From positions 1 to 39,137 of the forward strand of contig CAAGGR010000094.1 in assembly GCA_900769445.1 (NCBI GenBank): DNA of 39,137 bases, given 5' to 3'. This DNA comes from an uncultured Alistipes sp. (lineage in GTDB: Bacteria; Bacteroidota; Bacteroidia; Bacteroidales; Rikenellaceae). Shown one piece after another: positions 34,714-39,137 of this stretch. How positions within the stretch are numbered: the first letter of the stretch is position 1; every line of letters starts with the position of its first letter. Both the position numbers and the translations under genes were made by a program. Below the pieces are notes generated by a model. The model ran no database searches and had not been told where the DNA came from. It was given only the letters and a program-made list of their open reading frames with translations.

Positions 34714-35627
34714 AGCACTTTGATACATCTGTCGAACTTTGCGGTGTAAAGTTGGACAACCCAGTTATTCCAGCATCTGGAACATTTGGTTTCGGTAGAG
34801 AGTTTGCGGAGTACTACGACCTCGACTGCCTCGGTGCAATATCATTTAAGGGTACTACACGCGATGCACGTTTTGGTAACCCTACGCCACGTATCGCAGA
34901 GTGCGAGGCTGGTCTCATCAACTCTGTAGGACTACAAAACCCAGGTATCGACAAGGTTATCTCGGAGGAGCTACCTCACCTACGACAAATCTTCCACAAG
35001 CCTATCGTGGCGAATATCAGCGGTTTCTCGTTGGAGGAGTACGAGGAGTGCTGTGCTAAGATTGACAAGGAGGAGCAAGTAGAGATTATCGAGGTTAACG
35101 TATCGTGTCCTAACGTGCATAATGGCGGTATGAGCTTTGGTACACAGCCAGAGTCGGCTGCCGAGGTTACACGTCGTGTTAAGGCGGTTACCTCGAAGCC
35201 TGTATTTATCAAGCTCAGCCCAAATGTTACCGATATCGTAGCTATCGCTCGTGCTTGCGAGGAGGCTGGTGCTGACGGTATATGTTTGATTAATACGTTA
35301 CTTGGCATGCGTATCGACATTATGCGACGCAAGCCTGTAATTGCCAACAAGATGGGCGGTTTTTCGGGCGATGCTATCTTCCCTGTAGCAGTACGCATGG
35401 TATATCAGGTTGCCAATGCTTGTAAGATTCCAGTAATGGGATGCGGTGGCGTAAGCTCTGCATCGGATGTTATCGAGATGATGATGGCTGGAGCTACAGC
35501 TGTTCAGGTGGGAGCTGCAAACCTCAAGAACCCATACGCTGCAAAGGAGATTATTGAGGCGCTACCTAAGGAGATGGAGCGTCTTGGTATCGAGCGACTA
35601 AGCGATATTATTGGTATTGTAAAATAA
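34707..35627 (+). CDS. pyrD: Dihydroorotate dehydrogenase, class 1B catalytic subunit
   Basis: 306 residues from ATG 34707, the typical class 1 length; the frame is open further upstream within pyrK but without similarity. It is a TIM-barrel FMN enzyme oxidising dihydroorotate to orotate. The catalytic base is Cys134 in VNVSCPNVHNGG, the class 1 signature (class 2 has Ser). The FMN phosphate-binding end is GCGGVSSASDVIEMMMAGATAVQVG. Being class 1B it is cytosolic and NAD-linked through PyrK, independent of quinones, suited to anaerobic life. Confidence 0.97.
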   Translation: MVKHFDTSVELCGVKLDNPVIPASGTFGFGREFAEYYDLDCLGAISFKGTTRDARFGNPTPRIAECEAGLINSVGLQNPGIDKVISEELPHLRQIFHKPIVANISGFSLEEYEECCAKIDKEEQVEIIEVNVSCPNVHNGGMSFGTQPESAAEVTRRVKAVTSKPVFIKLSPNVTDIVAIARACEEAGADGICLINTLLGMRIDIMRRKPVIANKMGGFSGDAIFPVAVRMVYQVANACKIPVMGCGGVSSASDVIEMMMAGATAVQVGAANLKNPYAAKEIIEALPKEMERLGIERLSDIIGIVK

Positions 35628-35644
35628 AAAAAACGAATATAACA

Positions 35645-36346
35645 ATGAGCAAAAGAGATGTAATTATTGCTTGCGACTTTAGTAGCAAGGAGCAGACCTT
35701 GAACTTCTTGGATAAGTTCACTGGTCGTAAGCCATTCGTTAAGATTGGTATGGAGCTTTTCTATGCCGAGGGTCCAGAGATTGTACGCACCATCAAGGAG
35801 CGCGGACACCGCATCTTCCTTGACCTTAAGCTTCACGATATTCCAAACACCGTTAAAAAGGCGATGTCTGTACTACGCAACTTAGATGTTGACATGACAA
35901 ATGTTCACGCTGCTGGTACTGTAGATATGATGAAAGCTGCTATCGAGGGTCTTACACGCGAGGATGGCACTCGCCCACTTCTTATCGCTGTAACTCAGCT
36001 TACATCTACCTCTGAGGAGCGTATGCAGAAGGAGTTGCTTATCGGTGCCTCTATCAACGATACAATCGTTAAGTATGCCGAGAACGCAAAGGCTGCAGGC
36101 TTGGATGGTGTGGTATGCTCTCCATTGGAGGCTGCTATGGTTAAGGAGGCGTGTGGCGCGGAGTTTATGACCGTAACTCCAGGTGTTCGCTTTGCTGATG
36201 GCGACGTAGGCGATCAGGTACGCGTAACAACACCAGAGCGCGCTAAGGAGATTGGCTCAGACTTTATCGTTGTGGGTCGCCCTATCACTGCAGCCCCAGA
36301 TCCAGTTGCTGCATATGAGCGTTGCATGCGCGAGTTTGCAGAGTAA
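35645..36346 (+). CDS. pyrF: Orotidine 5'-phosphate decarboxylase
   Basis: 233 residues, group of the B. subtilis/E. coli-like enzymes. The catalytic D60-x-K62-xx-D65-I is in FLDLKLHDIPNTV. The phosphate-binding part TPGVRFADGDVGDQ and the final IVVGRPITAAPDP are complete. It makes UMP, the last step of the pathway. It is 17 nt after pyrD. Confidence 0.97.
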   Translation: MSKRDVIIACDFSSKEQTLNFLDKFTGRKPFVKIGMELFYAEGPEIVRTIKERGHRIFLDLKLHDIPNTVKKAMSVLRNLDVDMTNVHAAGTVDMMKAAIEGLTREDGTRPLLIAVTQLTSTSEERMQKELLIGASINDTIVKYAENAKAAGLDGVVCSPLEAAMVKEACGAEFMTVTPGVRFADGDVGDQVRVTTPERAKEIGSDFIVVGRPITAAPDPVAAYERCMREFAE

Positions 36347-36382
36347 AGCACTTAGGATATAACTATTAAAAACAGAGATATT

Positions 36383-37012
36383 ATGGAGAAGAAGATAGCA
36401 AAAGACCTTTTGTCAATCAGCGCAGTATTCCTACGCCCAGAGCAGCCTTTTACTTGGGCAAGTGGCATTAAGAGCCCTATCTATTGCGACAACCGTCTAA
36501 CACTCACAGCTCCAGAGGTACGTAACCACGTGGAGGAGGGTTTGGCTGAGCTTATTCGCAAGCACTACCCTGAGGTAGAGGTGCTTATGGGTACATCAAC
36601 AGCAGGTATCGCACACGCTGCTATCACCGCTACTATCCTTAACCTTCCTATGGGCTATGTTCGTTCTGGTTCTAAGGACCACGGTCGTGGCAACCAGATT
36701 GAGGGTAAGCTTGAGGCAGGTCAGAAGGTTGTTGTTGTAGAGGATTTGATCTCTACTGGCGGTAGCTGTATCGAGGTAGTGGATGCCTTGCGTGCTGCAG
36801 GAGCAGATGTGCTTGGTATCGTGAGCATCTTCACATATGGTATGCAGAAGGGCATCGACCGCATCGCCGCTGCCAACACTAAGAACTACTCACTCTCAAA
36901 TCTCGACGCTCTTGTAGAGGTTGCTGCAGAGGAGGGTTACATCAAGCCAGAGGATAAGGAGCGTATCATCAAGTTCCGTAACAACCCTTCTGACGAGAGC
37001 TGGATTAAGTAG
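36383..37012 (+). CDS. pyrE: Orotate phosphoribosyltransferase
   Basis: 209 residues. The type I PRTase fold shows the PRPP-binding VVVVEDLISTGGS (about 116-128), the substrate-binding TSTAGIAHA and the flexible loop YVRSGSKDHGRGNQIEG carrying the catalytic Lys. It joins orotate to PRPP to give OMP, the substrate of PyrF just upstream. It is 36 nt after pyrF and 21 nt before pyrB. Confidence 0.97.
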   Translation: MEKKIAKDLLSISAVFLRPEQPFTWASGIKSPIYCDNRLTLTAPEVRNHVEEGLAELIRKHYPEVEVLMGTSTAGIAHAAITATILNLPMGYVRSGSKDHGRGNQIEGKLEAGQKVVVVEDLISTGGSCIEVVDALRAAGADVLGIVSIFTYGMQKGIDRIAAANTKNYSLSNLDALVEVAAEEGYIKPEDKERIIKFRNNPSDESWIK

Positions 37013-37033
37013 TACACACAAACAAGAGAAAAG

Positions 37034-38101
37034 ATGAAGCATTTGATTGACCCTACCGACCTAACGGTAAACGAGATTGACGAGATTATAGCAGTCGCCG
37101 AGGATATTATCGCCAACCGCGCGAAGTATAGCGAGGTGTGCCGAGGCAAGAAGCTCGCAACACTCTTCTACGAGCCAAGCACACGCACACGTCTAAGCTT
37201 TACAGCTGCGATGATGGAGCTTGGAGGTAACGTCTTGGGCTTTGCCGATGCTAAGTCATCATCTGTATCGAAGGGCGAAACCGTACAAGATACCGTAAGG
37301 GTTATCAACTGCTTTGCAGATATTATTGCTATGCGCCATAAGGTGGAGGGCGCACCTCTCGCCGCTACGGATGTGTCGCGCACACCTATCATCAACGCGG
37401 GCGACGGTAGCCACAGCCACCCTACGCAGACAATGACCGACCTGCTCACCATCAAGCGTGAGTTGGGTACACTAAACAACCTCACTATCGGTTTGGTGGG
37501 CGATTTGAAGTATGGTCGTACCGTGCACTCGCTAATCAAGGCGATGACACGATACGAGAATACAAAGTTTGTGCTTATCTCGCCACCAGAGTTGGCGTTG
37601 CCAGACTATATCAAGCACGACGTATTTGACCGTCTGGGTGTGGAGTACCGCGAGTCAAACGATATCGAGAGCGTTATCGGCGATGTAGATATTCTCTATA
37701 TGACCCGTGTACAGCAGGAGCGCTTCACCGACCTCGAGGAGTACGAGCGCGTAAAGGATTGCTTCGTCCTCGATGCCGAGAAGATGCGTGGCGCAAAGGA
37801 GCGTATGGCAGTTTTGCATCCTCTACCTCGTGTAAACGAAATCTCGATTGATGTTGATGCAGATCCTCGTGCCGCATACTTCCGTCAGGTGGAGAATGGT
37901 AAGTTCGTGCGTATGGCACTTATCCTAAAGCTCCTCGAGTGGCAGGATGACTCAAATAAGACCTTCGACCACGGAGGCAAGGCTATGACGTGCAAATGCC
38001 CTAACCCACTATGTATCTCAAACCTTGAGCCTGTGCGCCCACGATTTGAGGAGTGCGAGGGAGTTACACGCTGTGTCTACTGCGAGTGGGAGGCGAAGTA
38101 G
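37034..38101 (+). CDS. pyrB: Aspartate carbamoyltransferase fused to a PyrI-type zinc ribbon
   Basis: 355 residues, about 45 longer than a usual PyrB. Residues ~1-308 form the complete catalytic chain: STRTR at 49-53 for carbamoyl phosphate, the SKGET loop at 79-83, HPTQ at 129-132 and HPLPR at 262-266. After a short linker, the tail carries C322-x4-C327, ISNLEPVRPRF, then C347-x2-C350. This closely resembles the zinc domain of PyrI (E. coli Cys109, 114, 138, 141, with the CPN..CISHAEPV run). The PyrI nucleotide-binding domain that normally precedes it is absent and no pyrI is present in the window. Catalysis should be normal, while CTP/ATP allostery is not expected. Last gene of the pyr operon. 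Confidence 0.97.
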   Translation: MKHLIDPTDLTVNEIDEIIAVAEDIIANRAKYSEVCRGKKLATLFYEPSTRTRLSFTAAMMELGGNVLGFADAKSSSVSKGETVQDTVRVINCFADIIAMRHKVEGAPLAATDVSRTPIINAGDGSHSHPTQTMTDLLTIKRELGTLNNLTIGLVGDLKYGRTVHSLIKAMTRYENTKFVLISPPELALPDYIKHDVFDRLGVEYRESNDIESVIGDVDILYMTRVQQERFTDLEEYERVKDCFVLDAEKMRGAKERMAVLHPLPRVNEISIDVDADPRAAYFRQVENGKFVRMALILKLLEWQDDSNKTFDHGGKAMTCKCPNPLCISNLEPVRPRFEECEGVTRCVYCEWEAK

Positions 38102-38124
38102 CAAGATTAGAAATCAATTATGAA

Positions 38125-38156
38125 AGTGTCGGGTATATGCTCGGCACTTTTATTTT
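38125..38156 (+). terminator. Terminator of the pyr operon
   Basis: 9-bp stem (38125-38133 with 38140-38148, with G-U pairs), loop tatatg, followed by a T-rich tttattttat. It lies 24 nt after the pyrB stop. Confidence 0.8.
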
Positions 38157-38240
38157 ATATGTTTTGACATACAAAGCGTGCCGAGCCACCCTATTTCAGT
38201 TTATAAATTATGTCTATTGGTTTAGAAATAGCTATAAACA

Positions 38241-38271
38241 TTTGTTTTTTGAATATTTTTCATTACATTTG
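38241..38271 (+). promoter_or_regulatory. Promoter (TTTG / 19 nt / TACATTTG) for the outer membrane protein
   Basis: The -33 TTTG at 38241-38244 and -7 TACATTTG at 38264-38271 have the canonical spacing. The ATG at 38304 follows after a 32-nt gap. Confidence 0.75.
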
Positions 38272-38303
38272 TAAAGTTGTAAAACATTAAATAGACTTGA
38301 TAA

Positions 38304-38924
38304 ATGAAAAAGATTATTTTAACAATTGCACTTGCAGTAGGTATGGTTGTAAGTGCATCGGCGCAAAAGGCAGGCGACCAGGCGTTTGGTTTTAACTTTG
38401 GTTATGAGACAACAAAGAATTCTGTTAAGATGACTTCAGGCTCAGAGAGTTTCACTGAGACATCTCCAAGCGAGAACACCTTTAGCGCAGGCTTGGAGTA
38501 CAACAGATTTGTTATGGATAACATTCGCGTCGGTATAGGTATTAATTATGCATCGGTTGGTCAGAGCGAAAGCGACGATAAGACTAACACACTTATTATC
38601 GCACCAAGCGTGGCGTACTACCTTCCTATTGCTAAAAACCTATACTACACACCAGGCTTGACCATTGGCTACGCATCTGCAACGTATATCGAGGAGAGTG
38701 GCAACAGTGAGTATGAGGAGGAGCTTAACGGCTATGTAGCAGGCCTATCACTACTATCGTTTGAGTATCGTTACTCGGATAAGTTTGCCGTAAACCTCAA
38801 TATCGGCTCGTTCCAGTACGGCTCGTTATCGTATGGCGACGACGACGATGGAAATATCTCTTTTAACACTCAGACATTGGATATACTCTCTAATGCCTCT
38901 GTAGGCTTCAGCCTATACTTCTAA
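38304..38924 (+). CDS. Small outer membrane beta-barrel protein
   Basis: 206 residues. A signal peptide ends at about residue 20 (SASA before QKAGD). The rest is about eight amphipathic strands with acidic extracellular loops (SGSESFTETSPSENT, EESGNSEYEEE, YGDDDDGN). It ends in SVGFSLYF with a terminal Phe, as in OmpA/OmpW-like barrels. There is no enzymatic motif. It is probably a porin-like or structural outer membrane protein of the Bacteroidetes "outer membrane beta-barrel" type. It has its own promoter and terminator and is not part of the pyr operon. Confidence 0.88.
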   Translation: MKKIILTIALAVGMVVSASAQKAGDQAFGFNFGYETTKNSVKMTSGSESFTETSPSENTFSAGLEYNRFVMDNIRVGIGINYASVGQSESDDKTNTLIIAPSVAYYLPIAKNLYYTPGLTIGYASATYIEESGNSEYEEELNGYVAGLSLLSFEYRYSDKFAVNLNIGSFQYGSLSYGDDDDGNISFNTQTLDILSNASVGFSLYF

Positions 38925-38947
38925 GCGGGAGGTATTATTGTTATGGT

Positions 38948-38989
38948 AGAGGACATCACGCACAAAGGTGGATGTCCTCTATTGTTTTT
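38948..38989 (+). terminator. Terminator of the outer membrane protein gene
   Basis: Perfect 10-bp stem (38948-38957 with 38971-38980), then attgttttt. Confidence 0.88.
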
Positions 38990-39002
38990 GGGTAAAATAT
39001 AA

Positions 39003-39034
39003 GGGGCTGACTAAAAAGTAACTTAGCCAGCCCC
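39003..39034. repeat. Hairpin with ggggctg arms near the window end
   Basis: The 12-nt arms 39003-39014 and 39023-39034 pair except for one A-C mismatch, around an 8-nt loop. It may be a terminator for a leftward gene that enters from beyond the window; a frame on the minus strand is open from the edge to TAG at 39041-39043, but I recognise no protein in it. The rest of 39044-39137 has a small ggctt/aagcc hairpin and nothing else I can name. Confidence 0.45.
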
Positions 39035-39137
39035 CATAACCTAAGAGAGTGAATAAAAAGATGTAGTTTTAGGCTTGCGAAGCCCGAAAAAGCGGAGTTT
39101 ACTTAAGCGTAAATGAGCATTTTGAGGGCAAGCGTAA

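Overview
The window reads as chromosomal DNA of a gut-type member of the Bacteroidales, plausibly Rikenellaceae/Alistipes-like, although the genus cannot be fixed from sequence alone. The evidence is recurrent TAnnTTTG (-7) promoter boxes instead of sigma70 boxes, no obvious Shine-Dalgarno dependence, and several Bacteroidetes-restricted families (DUF4293, DUF4199, a DUF3784-like protein, an RHH protein beside an SPFH protein, and a TPR/outer-membrane-barrel pair). Most of it looks like core genome. There are no tRNA or rRNA genes, no CRISPR array and no recognisable insertion sequence.

Layout. 1-2.8 kb: a pseudouridine synthase with a long Arg/Glu-rich N-terminal tail, divergent from a MATE exporter. 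2.9-7.9 kb: an exported Ntn-hydrolase (choloylglycine/penicillin-acylase family), a small lipoprotein, glyA, an exported bleomycin-hydrolase-like peptidase and a CYTH protein. 7.9-10.5 kb: a leftward five-gene membrane cluster headed by an SPFH/band-7 protein and an Arc-type RHH protein. 10.7-14.9 kb: a 1250-residue surface lipoprotein (coiled coil plus three ~265-residue GLUG-like modules) divergent from a small XRE regulator, with a perfect 18-bp palindrome between them. 14.9-20.1 kb: a leftward seven-gene operon (mltG, DUF4199, GT2, DUF4293, thioesterase, UbiA-like prenyltransferase, EamA). 20.2-20.3 kb: the SRP RNA gene ffs. 20.3-25.6 kb: a TPR protein, an outer-membrane barrel protein and a membrane-protein gene broken by one in-frame stop. 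25.8-28.2 kb: an SDR-type threonine dehydrogenase, a DedA/YqaA-like protein and a TauE/SafE permease. 28.2-38.1 kb: a complete de novo UMP operon, pyrC-carA-carB-pyrK-pyrD-pyrF-pyrE-pyrB. 38.3-38.9 kb: a small outer-membrane barrel protein. The last ~150 bases hold hairpins and an unrecognised edge sequence.

The most interesting part is the pyrimidine operon, which departs from the textbook system in three independent ways. (i) Its 5' leader carries a 34-codon open reading frame with a U-rich second half, ending 4 nt before a terminator hairpin and U-tract just upstream of pyrC, which is the architecture of UTP-sensing attenuation. (ii) All three catalytic positions of the CarA glutaminase are replaced (Cys to Asp, His to Gln, Glu to Asp), predicting ammonia-dependent carbamoyl phosphate synthesis. 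(iii) PyrB ends in a four-Cys zinc ribbon matching the PyrI zinc domain, but the PyrI nucleotide-binding allosteric domain is absent. Together these suggest a pathway that uses free ammonia, has lost classical ATCase allostery, and may place feedback on transcription and on the retained CarB C-terminal domain. That synthesis is inference; the residues, the leader ORF and the hairpin are directly visible.
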